IMG/VR virus record: IMGVR_UViG_3300012944_000041
Span: 1 to 37,389 of that record
Length of the DNA stretch: 37,389 nucleotides
Reading direction: 5' to 3' (one strand)
DNA from: a virus
The notes under the pieces were generated by a model. That model searched no databases. It was not told the origin of the DNA and saw only the letters and a program-made list of their open reading frames with translations. Positions within the stretch are counted from its first letter, which is position 1. Each line of letters begins with the position of its first letter. Both the position numbers and the translations under genes were made by a program. This document shows positions 23,487 to 30,080 of the stretch, piece after piece.

Positions 23487-24887
23487 CTAGTAGACCGCGC
23501 TCTCGCGGACCCGGGTGCGGTGCCCGCTGCTCACCGGCGGCGCGGTGTTCGAGTCGGTGATCAGATCCGTGAAGGCCCACACCAGCGCGTCCAGCCGGTC
23601 CGGCGATGGGCTGCCGGGCACCCACGTGCACAGCTGGTCCTCGAGCTCGGGCGCCGCGATCGCATGGCGGATGCGACCCTGCTCGTACAGCGCGGCGACC
23701 GGTTCGGCGCGCGCCTGCTTCGAGCGGGACGCGTGCACTATCGTGACCGGGATGTTCGGGTCGATGGTCCGGATCGTGTGCTCGACCATCAGCCCGCCTT
23801 GGTTGCCCTCCGCGATGACCCGGTCCGCGCGCAGCTCGCGGTAGAGCTGCACCGCTCGGGTCGCCCACTGATGCGGGAGCAGCACGCCGCTGCGGTCCGC
23901 GAGCAGCCACCCGCTCCGGTCAACGTCGACGGCACAGCCAACGATCCCGGTCTCGTCGCTCCCCTCATCAGCGGTGATGGCCGGATCGACAGCGATGACC
24001 GTGCGCGCGAGCCGCTGCTCTCCGCGTCCCAGTTCTCGCGCCTGCTCGACCATCGCCAGCGTCCACAGCGCGCCGGGTGTATCGGTGAGCACCTCAGCCA
24101 TAAGCTCCTGACGGCCCAGGCGGGTGCCCTCATAGCGGCGCCGCAGTTCCGCGAGAGCGACGGCCGGCAGGTTCGCCGCATTGTCGAACGTCGAGCCGCG
24201 CGTCACGTAGCAGCCTGGGCTCTGCTTCGCGTCGAGCAGCTGGCGCAACAGCTTCGTCGGGCGCGGCGTCGTCGTCACGATGGCACGCGGGTGCTCGCCC
24301 AGGCGCAGGCCGAACAACAGCTGGTCCCACGTCTCCGGGTACCGCCACGCAGCGAGTTCGTCGCACCACGCTAGGTGCTCCTGTGGACCGCGCAATAGAT
24401 CCGGCTCATCACCCGAGTACGTAGTCGCCTGGGACCCGTTCGGCCAACTGAGACGACGCAGGGCCGGCTGATAGTGCGGCCTGAAGTCAGGAGGGGAGCA
24501 CGCCATGATCCCGCTCTCGCCCTCGACCATCACGTCGCGCACGTCGGCGGCGGTGCGCGCGATGAGCGCGATCCGGATCCCGCCCTGCTCGCGCGCCTCC
24601 TCGATCACCGCCTCGGAGCCGCTCCGCGACTTCCCCGCACCACGGCCCGCGACGTAGATCCAATAGCGCCACCGCTCGAGCGCTTGCTTGCGCTGCTCTA
24701 TGCCGTGCGCTGTCGACCATGGACTGAGCTGCTCTGGTCGAGACCAGATGGACCAGGTGTAGCGGATCAAGTCGAGCTCAGCCGGGCTCAAGCTCGCGAG
24801 CAGGCTGTCCCGCTCGGACCGCGACAGCGAGGCGATCAAACAGGACAGCGAGCTCAGCGCGCCGCTCTGGTGTCGAGGGCTGGTCAA
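23487..24887 (-). CDS. Terminase large subunit
   Basis: A 466-aa DNA-packaging motor and nuclease. The ATPase part has Walker A AGRGAGKS (80-87), Walker B WCDE with D176-E177, and a coupling motif TTTPRP (205-210). The nuclease part shows the RNase H-like acidic residues D301 (VIAVDPAITADEGSDETG), E360 (ADRVIAEGNQGG) and D433 (SPDRLDALVWAF). The start is TTG 24887, chosen because GGAGG lies 6 nt upstream and no ATG or GTG precedes the conserved N-terminus. It therefore overlaps the small subunit by 110 nt. Length is typical for the family. Confidence 0.9.
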   Translation of the reverse strand: MTSPRHQSGALSSLSCLIASLSRSERDSLLASLSPAELDLIRYTWSIWSRPEQLSPWSTAHGIEQRKQALERWRYWIYVAGRGAGKSRSGSEAVIEEAREQGGIRIALIARTAADVRDVMVEGESGIMACSPPDFRPHYQPALRRLSWPNGSQATTYSGDEPDLLRGPQEHLAWCDELAAWRYPETWDQLLFGLRLGEHPRAIVTTTPRPTKLLRQLLDAKQSPGCYVTRGSTFDNAANLPAVALAELRRRYEGTRLGRQELMAEVLTDTPGALWTLAMVEQARELGRGEQRLARTVIAVDPAITADEGSDETGIVGCAVDVDRSGWLLADRSGVLLPHQWATRAVQLYRELRADRVIAEGNQGGLMVEHTIRTIDPNIPVTIVHASRSKQARAEPVAALYEQGRIRHAIAAPELEDQLCTWVPGSPSPDRLDALVWAFTDLITDSNTAPPVSSGHRTRVRESAVY

Positions 24888-25140
24888 TTCGCGCCTCCAC
24901 TGCCTGCACCGTGCGGCCGTACGCGCGGTCGAGAATCAGCTCCGCAGCTCGCATGCGCACGGTCTCGCGCTCCGATGTCATCATGATGTCGATGAGCGTC
25001 TGCATCGCCGGGATCGAGTGCTCGCGCGCGAGCAGGACCACCTCGTGGAGCGTGATCGTTGGCGGCGCTCTTCCGGCTGGATTGCCACTGGAGCCCTTTT
25101 TCCAGAGTCCGTTGGGTTCCCGGGTTGAAGCCGTGCTCAC
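24778..25140 (-). CDS. Terminase small subunit
   Basis: A 120-aa protein beginning NGLWKKGSSGNPAGRAPP near residues 10-27. This Gly/Pro-rich segment is typical of small terminase subunits that recognise packaging DNA, and a helical part follows (TLHEVVLLAREHSIPAMQTL, ETVRMRAAELILDRAYG). It precedes and overlaps the large subunit. The start must be GTG 25140, because an in-frame TAG lies inside the palindrome only 9 nt upstream. There is no obvious ribosome-binding site; a perfect 12-bp palindrome occupies that place. Confidence 0.75.
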   Translation of the reverse strand: MSTASTREPNGLWKKGSSGNPAGRAPPTITLHEVVLLAREHSIPAMQTLIDIMMTSERETVRMRAAELILDRAYGRTVQAVEARIDQPSTPERRAELAVLFDRLAVAVRAGQPARELEPG

Positions 25141-25142
25141 GA

Positions 25143-25154
25143 GGTACTAGTACC
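25143..25154. repeat. Perfect 12-bp palindrome at the terminase small subunit start
   Basis: GGTACTAGTACC is its own reverse complement. It ends 3 nt before the small terminase GTG, exactly where a ribosome-binding site would be, and contains the in-frame TAG that fixes the start codon. It could be an operator, a terminase-binding site or an mRNA structure limiting initiation. Confidence 0.5.
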
Positions 25155-25288
25155 AGGGTTCTTCCGGGAGCGCAACCAATCACCGAAATGTGGGTGTTTT
25201 TTGGTAGTGGCGCGTAGCGGCGTTGATCGACACCTACTCTATATATCTTCTTCTCTCTCTCTATTTTTCTCATATGCGATAAATAGAG

Positions 25289-25302
25289 GTAGATGCATCT
25301 AC
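25289..25302. repeat. Perfect 14-bp palindrome in the late-control region
   Basis: GTAGATGCATCTAC is its own reverse complement. It lies 22-35 nt downstream of the primase stop on the minus strand and before the AT-rich part. Both palindromes share GTA/TAC outer arms. It may be a dimeric regulator site; no U-tract follows, so it is not a good terminator. Confidence 0.45.
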
Positions 25303-25323
25303 ACAACGCTACCATTGACCTTT

Positions 25324-27645
25324 TTACCATGCGCGTAACCCTATGCCTATATATGAGAGTTTCTGCTTCCCGCGCCCACCCGGACGTGAGTCTTCCAGTT
25401 CTGGGCATGCACCTCTCAGCGACGCACCGAAGCTCTGTTTGGTAGAAGCGTCCTTTCGTCCGTTCTTGTCGCACCATTTACTCCATTCGGCAAAAAGATC
25501 ATCGATCGTCGTGATAAGGCTTGACTCTCGCTCGCAGCACTCGGCCACGAACGCACCGATTCCAGAGGTGAGACCTTCCAGTTCGCGAATGAGCGTCTTT
25601 CCGCTCTGTGGTTGCTGGAATCTTCCGCGCTTTCTGAGGCGATCAAGCCCGCCTAGCGCGCGGTTCAGGATCGCTGGCAATTCGGCAGTGAGTTTATTCT
25701 CCAACTCGAGGTCTTCCTGTCCGATGAATGAGTGCGTCATTCGCAGCACGAGAAATCTCGAGACGAGCGCGCCGCTGCCATCGCTCATCTTGAGCAGGTC
25801 GTTCGACACGAGCATGAGCCGCGTGCGGAGTCGGCCAGTCCACGGCACGAGGTTCTTGCGGTCGACTGTTAGGTAGTCCTCGCCAGTAATGGACAGAATG
25901 GCCTGAATCAAAGGGCCATGGTCCTGTTTAGACGTGACACGCGCATCGCTGATGGTAGCCACCGTCTTGCCGATGAGGGCCCATAGACCGAAGCGGTCAC
26001 CGAGGTCGGACATGCGCGGGGAGCAGACGTTGCGCGGGCCAACCAGCGACGAGAGCACGCGCGTAATGGTGCCTTTGCCACTCCGTTTGGGGCCGATCAT
26101 CATCATCGCCTTCTGCTGCCGCGTATCCTGCGTAAGGCAGTAGCCGAACCATTCCTCGAGGAGATCGATCGACTCGGGGTCACCGGGCCAGAGCCTCTCG
26201 AGGAAGTCGCACCACTGCGGCGCCGAGCTTGCCGTCGGGCTGTACTTGAACGGGGCGGCGTTCATGTTGATGAGCGATGGCGTCGGAGGAATGCTCTCGC
26301 GCGTCGTGTAGTCGAGCAGACCCGCCTCGAACGCGATCAGGTTGACGGCCGGTCTGTCTCCGCTCTCACGCCACGCTGGCGGCTCCAGATCTTGGTCAAC
26401 CTGCGTGAGCGCCTGAAGCGAAGAGAACACTTCCTCGACGATGCTCTTCTTGGGCTTGATGGGCTCTACTCCGCCATCACGGGAAGGCGCGCAGCACTTC
26501 TCGAGGAAGAGGTAGATCTCGGACTTGAGCTGTTCGATGCCGATGGTTGACCAGCAACAGGCTGCAGCGGACCAGCCGAAGAACTCGCCGCGCCAACGCA
26601 TGAGGTGTATTCTGTTGGCCAGCTGCATGAAGCGGCGCGCCATATCGAGCGGGTTCTTTGGGTCGAGCACCGGCCAATCGCGGTACGTCGACGTCGATGC
26701 GCCTGACGCTTCCTCCTCGGGCGACTGCTGATGCGGTGCCACAGTTCCGTTGCCGCGCGGCGAGCGGTTGAACGGCACCACCTTCATCGGCGGCTCTTTC
26801 GGATGCGCGAGCCCTGCGCGCCAGGCCGACTCGAACGTGGTATTGGCCTCGCGGTCTGGTGTACCGAGCCCGAGACAAATCTGTCGCAGCTCCTCGACGA
26901 GGTGTCGCGGCAGTCCGTACTGCGCGCACGCATAGACCTCATTGTTGAGCGTCTGGTTCCTGTTCTCCCCCGGCGTGGCGCCGCGCATCCGCTCGAGCGA
27001 GCGCGAGAGCAGTCCACGCTGATAGGCGCTCATTTCGTCGCTTCGTAGCGGAGGGATGCTCGGCTGCGATGGCTGACTCGGGCGCTGGCGTGTTAGACGC
27101 TCAACCCAGGCTTGCGGCAGAGCCGCAACGGGCCTGTCGTGCAGCGTCTCGTAGACGACGCCGGAGGGGTGTACAGCACCAGGGCCGAGCACCTGGCTCC
27201 CGTCGCCCATAACGTCGAGCTTGGCGAGCAGCTTGACCTTGCGCTTGATGATGACGCCTTGACCGATCGCGAAGAACATGTGCCGCCCGCGCGCAGTCTT
27301 GTGCTCGCGCGTGGAGGGGAGCGGTCCTAGCTTCCTCTCGAGCGCAGCGAGACCTTCTTCGCCCTCAGGGCCATCGACGTCGATGACGACCATAAGCGCC
27401 ACCGCGCCGGTGAGGATGCCATAATTGCAGTTCGGCCATCGCGCGAACCAATCACGGATCTCTGCTTCGTCGGTGGTGCCGCGGCCAGGCCACCCATCAT
27501 AGAGAGGCTTCTTGCCTGTGATGCGGCCGTCGACCTCGCCGACCGGCTCCTCGACCGGTATGAGCTTGAAGCCGAGCCGGGCGAGCGCGAGAGCAAGCAT
27601 GAGCGCTGGCGGGTCTCGGTTGTCGGGCGGTGAGTCAGCGCTCAT
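25324..27645 (-). CDS. Primase-helicase: N-terminal prim-pol domain plus D5/SF3-like helicase
   Basis: A 773-aa bifunctional replication protein. The prim-pol part (about 10-190) has VVIDVDGPEG with D89 and D91, ARGRHMFF with H122, and GDGSQVLGPGAVHPSG, all in the right order for priming and short synthesis. The C-terminal half (about 490-720) is a D5-type SF3 helicase: Walker A GPKRSGKGT (518-526), a Walker B-like TISDAR with D567, a sensor SND (N615) and an arginine-finger candidate R630 in SRFLVLRM. A Pro/Ser-rich linker joins them. It ends the early module; the 183-nt control region follows. The ATG overlaps the nuclease gene stop as ATGA. Confidence 0.88.
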   Translation of the reverse strand: MSADSPPDNRDPPALMLALALARLGFKLIPVEEPVGEVDGRITGKKPLYDGWPGRGTTDEAEIRDWFARWPNCNYGILTGAVALMVVIDVDGPEGEEGLAALERKLGPLPSTREHKTARGRHMFFAIGQGVIIKRKVKLLAKLDVMGDGSQVLGPGAVHPSGVVYETLHDRPVAALPQAWVERLTRQRPSQPSQPSIPPLRSDEMSAYQRGLLSRSLERMRGATPGENRNQTLNNEVYACAQYGLPRHLVEELRQICLGLGTPDREANTTFESAWRAGLAHPKEPPMKVVPFNRSPRGNGTVAPHQQSPEEEASGASTSTYRDWPVLDPKNPLDMARRFMQLANRIHLMRWRGEFFGWSAAACCWSTIGIEQLKSEIYLFLEKCCAPSRDGGVEPIKPKKSIVEEVFSSLQALTQVDQDLEPPAWRESGDRPAVNLIAFEAGLLDYTTRESIPPTPSLINMNAAPFKYSPTASSAPQWCDFLERLWPGDPESIDLLEEWFGYCLTQDTRQQKAMMMIGPKRSGKGTITRVLSSLVGPRNVCSPRMSDLGDRFGLWALIGKTVATISDARVTSKQDHGPLIQAILSITGEDYLTVDRKNLVPWTGRLRTRLMLVSNDLLKMSDGSGALVSRFLVLRMTHSFIGQEDLELENKLTAELPAILNRALGGLDRLRKRGRFQQPQSGKTLIRELEGLTSGIGAFVAECCERESSLITTIDDLFAEWSKWCDKNGRKDASTKQSFGASLRGACPELEDSRPGGRGKQKLSYIGIGLRAW

Positions 27646-28007
27646 TTACTCTCCTGCTTTCGTGCTTGGATCTGCCGGTCGAGATCCTCATTGGCCTGTG
27701 CTGCGGACCTCGCGACAACGTGGAAGCCGCGCGACAGGACGATTAGATCGCGCCACTTCAGCTGCTCCGCGCTGAGCCTGCCGCTCGCCGACTTGCATTC
27801 GACGCCAAGGATGACGGGAAGATCGGCGAAGAAGACCCAGCCGAACAGATCGGGGAAGCCAGGCGGAACGAACTGGCAGGGGATAAAGCCTTTAGCAGCG
27901 CGGACCCAGCCGTTGCCGGCGGCGAAGCGGAAGAGTCGCACGTCAGCGCGCGAGCCGAGCGAGAGCCTGACCTCGCGGAGGATGTCGGCTTCTTTAGCTG
28001 CGCTCAC
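27642..28007 (-). CDS. VRR-NUC domain nuclease
   Basis: A 121-aa protein with the VRR-NUC pattern of small phage nucleases: an early glutamate (KEADIL, E6), GNGWVRAAKG, PPGFPDLFG with D53, then VECK with E70 and K72, and a later Gln in AEQLKW (Q82). These form the PD-(D/E)XK active site. VRR-NUC proteins act on structured DNA such as Holliday junctions, and they are often found next to phage primase-helicases as here. The start is GTG 28007, chosen because it overlaps the previous stop as GTGA; the longer frame above is a shadow. Confidence 0.82.
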   Translation of the reverse strand: MSAAKEADILREVRLSLGSRADVRLFRFAAGNGWVRAAKGFIPCQFVPPGFPDLFGWVFFADLPVILGVECKSASGRLSAEQLKWRDLIVLSRGFHVVARSAAQANEDLDRQIQARKQESK

Positions 28008-28213
28008 GCGGTCCGCTCGCGGTCCACGTACGGATCTGGCTCCAGGCCCAGCTTCACAGCTTCGAGGCGCGTCAGCCTGCGCGGCGGCTTCGGAGCGGTG
28101 CCGCATTCGTACCAGCAGTCCTCGACAGAGCTGTACTGGTACGGCGGCTTCGTTGTCTCATCGTAATGCGTCCCTTCGGATCCGCCTTCATACGTCATCA
28201 TCAGGTCGATCAT
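28004..28213 (-). CDS. Hypothetical 69-aa acidic protein
   Basis: A small protein with an acidic, Tyr-rich N-terminal half (YEGGSEGTHYDETTKPPYQY, SVEDCWYECG) and a basic, Leu-rich end (PRRLTRLEAVKLGLEPDPYV). Two cysteines (C33, C37) could form a weak metal site, but no family is recognised. It is coupled by ATGA/GTGA overlaps to genes on both sides, so it is clearly part of the operon. Confidence 0.5.
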   Translation of the reverse strand: MIDLMMTYEGGSEGTHYDETTKPPYQYSSVEDCWYECGTAPKPPRRLTRLEAVKLGLEPDPYVDRERTA

Positions 28214-28476
28214 TTCTTCTCCTTTGGCGTGTCTGTGGCCACCGCGCCGGATGGGTTGTTGGCTTTGGCCGCGCCAATCCGTGAGACCACATCGCCGCGC
28301 ACGAAGTCCTCGATGGCCGAATAGAGGTGGTCCAGCACAGCCTTCATCGCGGGCTCGGATGGACTCAGATCGAAGCCTGCCGCATCCAAGTCAGCGCACA
28401 CGAGCACTGTGCGGATGCGTGCAATCCGCATCGCCTCCTCGTGCAAGCTAAGCTTTGGTGTGTTCACTTCAGCCAC
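28210..28476 (-). CDS. Hypothetical 88-aa protein with a tail shared with another small gene
   Basis: The start is GTG 28476 (MAEVNTPKLSLHEEAMRIA). The body is helical (AMKAVLDHLYSAIEDFVRGD). The last ~35 residues, IGAAKANNPSGAVATDTPKE, align with the C-terminus of the 83-aa protein at 28848-29099 (INxP, then STDTPPEER), so the two genes share a duplicated 3' end. The Pro-Lys-Glu of the tail encodes the AAGGAG ribosome-binding site of the next gene. Function unknown. Confidence 0.5.
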   Translation of the reverse strand: MAEVNTPKLSLHEEAMRIARIRTVLVCADLDAAGFDLSPSEPAMKAVLDHLYSAIEDFVRGDVVSRIGAAKANNPSGAVATDTPKEKK

Positions 28477-28714
28477 GCCGATTCATCGCAGTCTCAGCGA
28501 TCCGCAGCGCTGCGGCCTTGTCCGAGCTGGTCATCGGGCCGTCGAGGAGCTCGAGGAGCTGCATCATCGCGTCGGTCATCTCGGCATGAGCCTTACGCAA
28601 AGCATCTCGCTCGGAGAGCAGTTTGATCCCAAGCTGTGACTGGGCTCGGCTCATCGCCGCGGCTTGCTCGAGGTTCTGTGGCCCGTGCGCGGGCGCCGCT
28701 TTCTTTCGTTTCAT
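28469..28714 (-). CDS. Hypothetical 81-aa helical protein
   Basis: Starts MKRKKAAPAHGPQNLEQAAA, with a basic N-terminus followed by helices (SQLGIKLLSERDALRKAHAE, MTDAMMQLLELLDG). ATG 28714 has a perfect AAGGAG site and an ATGA overlap with the 46-aa gene before it; the longer upstream frame is shadow. It overlaps the next gene by 8 nt. A DNA- or RNA-binding role is possible given the basic start, but no family was recognised. Confidence 0.5.
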   Translation of the reverse strand: MKRKKAAPAHGPQNLEQAAAMSRAQSQLGIKLLSERDALRKAHAEMTDAMMQLLELLDGPMTSSDKAAALRIAETAMNRRG

Positions 28715-28851
28715 GTCACTCCTTTTGGGTTGTTCTTCGAGACCAAGCCACAGCATCGCTCGCGCAGCCACGCCCACGGCATGTAGCAGCGCCAGTCGAA
28801 GATGAATCCCCAGTGACCGTTGAGCGGATGCGGCGGTACGGGAGGGATCAT
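28711..28851 (-). CDS. Hypothetical 46-aa protein (very short gene)
   Basis: An uninterrupted 46-codon frame: MIPPVPPHPLNGHWGFIFDW, then RCYMPWAWLRERCCGLVSKN and NPKGVT. It starts with ATG 28851 overlapping the 83-aa gene's stop as ATGA, has GGAGG 6 nt upstream, and ends in an ATGA overlap with the next gene. These junctions on both sides make it a real gene despite its size. It is Trp/Pro/Cys-rich. Function unknown. Its final codons (NPKG) carry the ribosome-binding site of the next gene. Confidence 0.55.
   Translation of the reverse strand: MIPPVPPHPLNGHWGFIFDWRCYMPWAWLRERCCGLVSKNNPKGVT
28727..28735 (+). repeat. Copy of the GGGTTGTTC motif (coding strand GAACAACCC)
   Basis: One exact copy of a 9-bp motif that recurs in the small-gene array. 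On the coding strand it runs straight into the AAAAGGAG ribosome-binding site of the 81-aa gene. Other exact copies are at 30096-30104, 30456-30464 and, inverted, 30470-30478; near copies are at 28253-28261 and 30955-30963. Confidence 0.45.
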
Positions 28852-29099
28852 CGTTCCTCCGGTGGCGTGTCCGTCGAAGACAAGCCATCACCTGGGTTGT
28901 CTCTTTGAATCGCGCCAACGTGCAGGATTGCACCAGCGATTCGGTTGAGCGCCACTTCGATCGCCTGAAGCGCCTTTATGTGCTGCTCTCCAAGTTCGCG
29001 GGCCAGCTCTGCAGCGACGTGGGCTTGATGGCCGACGGAGTTGGCGTCGCCACCGCAGTCATCGCAGTACCAGCCTGCGTGCGCTCCGCGCTCGCTCAT
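28848..29099 (-). CDS. Small zinc-ribbon-like protein (83 aa) with shared tail
   Basis: The N-terminus WYCDDCGGDANSVGHQAH has C12-x2-C15 and H24-x2-H27, a plausible zinc site. A helical middle follows (AAELARELGEQHIKALQAIE). The C-terminus, GAIQRDNPGDGLSSTDTPPE, is homologous to the tail of the 88-aa protein at 28210-28476. GAGGAG precedes ATG 29099, which overlaps the 55-aa gene's stop as ATGA. A nucleic-acid-binding role is possible from the zinc motif. Confidence 0.5.
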   Translation of the reverse strand: MSERGAHAGWYCDDCGGDANSVGHQAHVAAELARELGEQHIKALQAIEVALNRIAGAILHVGAIQRDNPGDGLSSTDTPPEER

Positions 29100-29263
29100 G
29101 GCTTATTCTCCTCGGTCGGCTTGTCTTGGTTACGTTCGCACTTCTTCCGATCTCGACAACGCACCCACCCACCGGTCCAAGACGCAACCATCGTTTCTTC
29201 TTTGGCTTCGCCAATCTCGCCGCACTCCATGCAGGCCACGCGATATGCTCCTCCCCACTTCAT
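29096..29263 (-). CDS. Hypothetical 55-aa zinc-ribbon-like protein (very short gene)
   Basis: A complete 55-codon frame starting MKWGGAYRVACMECGEIGEA, with C11-x2-C14 and later C36 and C42 (VRCRDRKKCERN). This is the layout of a small zinc ribbon. It ends in ATGA overlap with the 83-aa gene, and its last codons hold that gene's GAGGAG site. No ribosome-binding site was seen for its own ATG 29263, which lies 20 nt after the previous stop, so reinitiation is likely. Confidence 0.5.
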   Translation of the reverse strand: MKWGGAYRVACMECGEIGEAKEETMVASWTGGWVRCRDRKKCERNQDKPTEENKP

Positions 29264-29282
29264 GGCTTATCGAGCTCGAACT

Positions 29283-29429
29283 TCAGGGATCATCGGGGCC
29301 GACGTCCCGAACTAGCTCAGCAGCGATCTTGAGCATGCCTGCTCGCACCTCGTCGATCTTGCAGGCCACGCAATCAAGTCCGGTCAGCACACCGGAGTGG
29401 TAGGTGCAGGCCGCGTAGGGATAGATCAT
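29283..29429 (-). CDS. Hypothetical 48-aa cysteine-containing protein (very short gene)
   Basis: A 48-codon frame: MIYPYAACTYHSGVLTGLDC, then VACKIDEVRAGMLKIAAELV and RDVGPDDP. Cysteines 8, 20 and 23 with H11 could bind one zinc. The start ATG 29429 overlaps the stop of the 87-aa gene as ATGA, which is the best evidence that it is translated. Function unknown. Confidence 0.5.
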   Translation of the reverse strand: MIYPYAACTYHSGVLTGLDCVACKIDEVRAGMLKIAAELVRDVGPDDP

Positions 29430-29689
29430 GGCTGTTTCTTTCCAATCGCGCCGAACGCCAGCCTGGTCTCTGCAGCCGTGAGTTCCACACCGCAGTAAGA
29501 GCTGACTGCCAAAGCGAGTTTTTCGCGTATTTGTCTGAGCATGGGTTTCGGTCGGTACTTGCGCTCCATGCGCGCTGCCAGCTGGTTGATCTGTGCCTGC
29601 TGGCGCCTATCGCATTCGACGCAGTAGGCGAAGCCATCATCAGCATCGATGGAGTTGCCATGCGGGCACAGCGTTGCGCTGAGCTTCAC
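29426..29689 (-). CDS. Small zinc-binding protein (87 aa)
   Basis: Starts GTG 29689 with a perfect GGAGGT site 8 nt upstream. The N-terminal part, ATLCPHGNSIDADDGFAYCV then ECDRRQ, has C8, H10, C23 and C26, a good four-ligand zinc site. The remainder is basic and helical (ARMERKYRPKPMLRQIREKL) and could contact nucleic acid. It is one of a run of small Cys-rich proteins. No named family is recognised. Confidence 0.55.
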   Translation of the reverse strand: MKLSATLCPHGNSIDADDGFAYCVECDRRQQAQINQLAARMERKYRPKPMLRQIREKLALAVSSYCGVELTAAETRLAFGAIGKKQP

Positions 29690-29723
29690 TTTCTACCTCC
29701 CGTGTCTTTGGCGGACACGCCAT

Positions 29724-30080
29724 TCAATCCTGCCGGTCCTCGGCGACGACGAAAATGATCGTGCGAATCACCGCGCCGACCATCTTGCGGACCTTCTGCT
29801 CTGGCGTCAGGTCGAGCCCCTGTATTTTGGTGAACGCCGCTTCGAGTCGCCGAGCGATGTTCGAGATCCATGCTGGCTTGCTGTGGCTGTGTCCGATGTG
29901 AAAGCCGGTGCAGAACTCGCACTCGTACACATTCAGCCGCGTGGCATAGATCTCGTTCTCCTTGATGATCTCGTGCGGCTGAGCCCGCAGCCGGAGCAGC
30001 TCCGGTATGCCTGCCGAGACCGAACTGTAACGAACCTTCCCGCGGCAACCAGCGCGGTGCTTGTAGTCGATGGCGCTCAA
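29724..30080 (-). CDS. Small zinc-ribbon protein with CxxC...HxxH pattern (118 aa)
   Basis: The N-terminal half has C12 followed by GKVRYSS, then VYECEFCTGFHIGHSH with C54, C57, H61 and H64. This C-x-K-x-x-Y ... Y-x-C-x-x-C-x-x-x-H layout is widespread in small phage proteins. The C-terminal half is helical and basic (RLEAAFTKIQGLDLTPEQKV). The start is TTG 30080, immediately after the upstream TGA, with AAGGAG 9 nt before it. A nucleic-acid-binding role is likely but unproven. Confidence 0.55.
   Translation of the reverse strand: MSAIDYKHRAGCRGKVRYSSVSAGIPELLRLRAQPHEIIKENEIYATRLNVYECEFCTGFHIGHSHSKPAWISNIARRLEAAFTKIQGLDLTPEQKVRKMVGAVIRTIIFVVAEDRQD

Larger units (their letters stand above)
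25141..25323. promoter_or_regulatory. AT-rich intergenic region upstream of terminase genes: candidate late promoter / packaging region
   Basis: The largest gene-free stretch in the window, at the boundary between the replication module and the late genes. It contains a locally AT-rich part (about 25230-25290) with TATATA, CATATG and a TATTTATCG-like minus-strand sequence, a purine-only run on the coding strand (25247-25262) and two perfect palindromes. This is where late promoters and pac/cos sites commonly lie. No consensus -35/-10 pair with normal spacing was found, so a phage-controlled or activator-dependent promoter is likely (inference). Confidence 0.5.

Noticed and set aside
25150-25215. 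Possible plus-strand terminator with a T-run near 25195
   Set aside because: The stem is only about four base pairs, and no plus-strand gene would use it.
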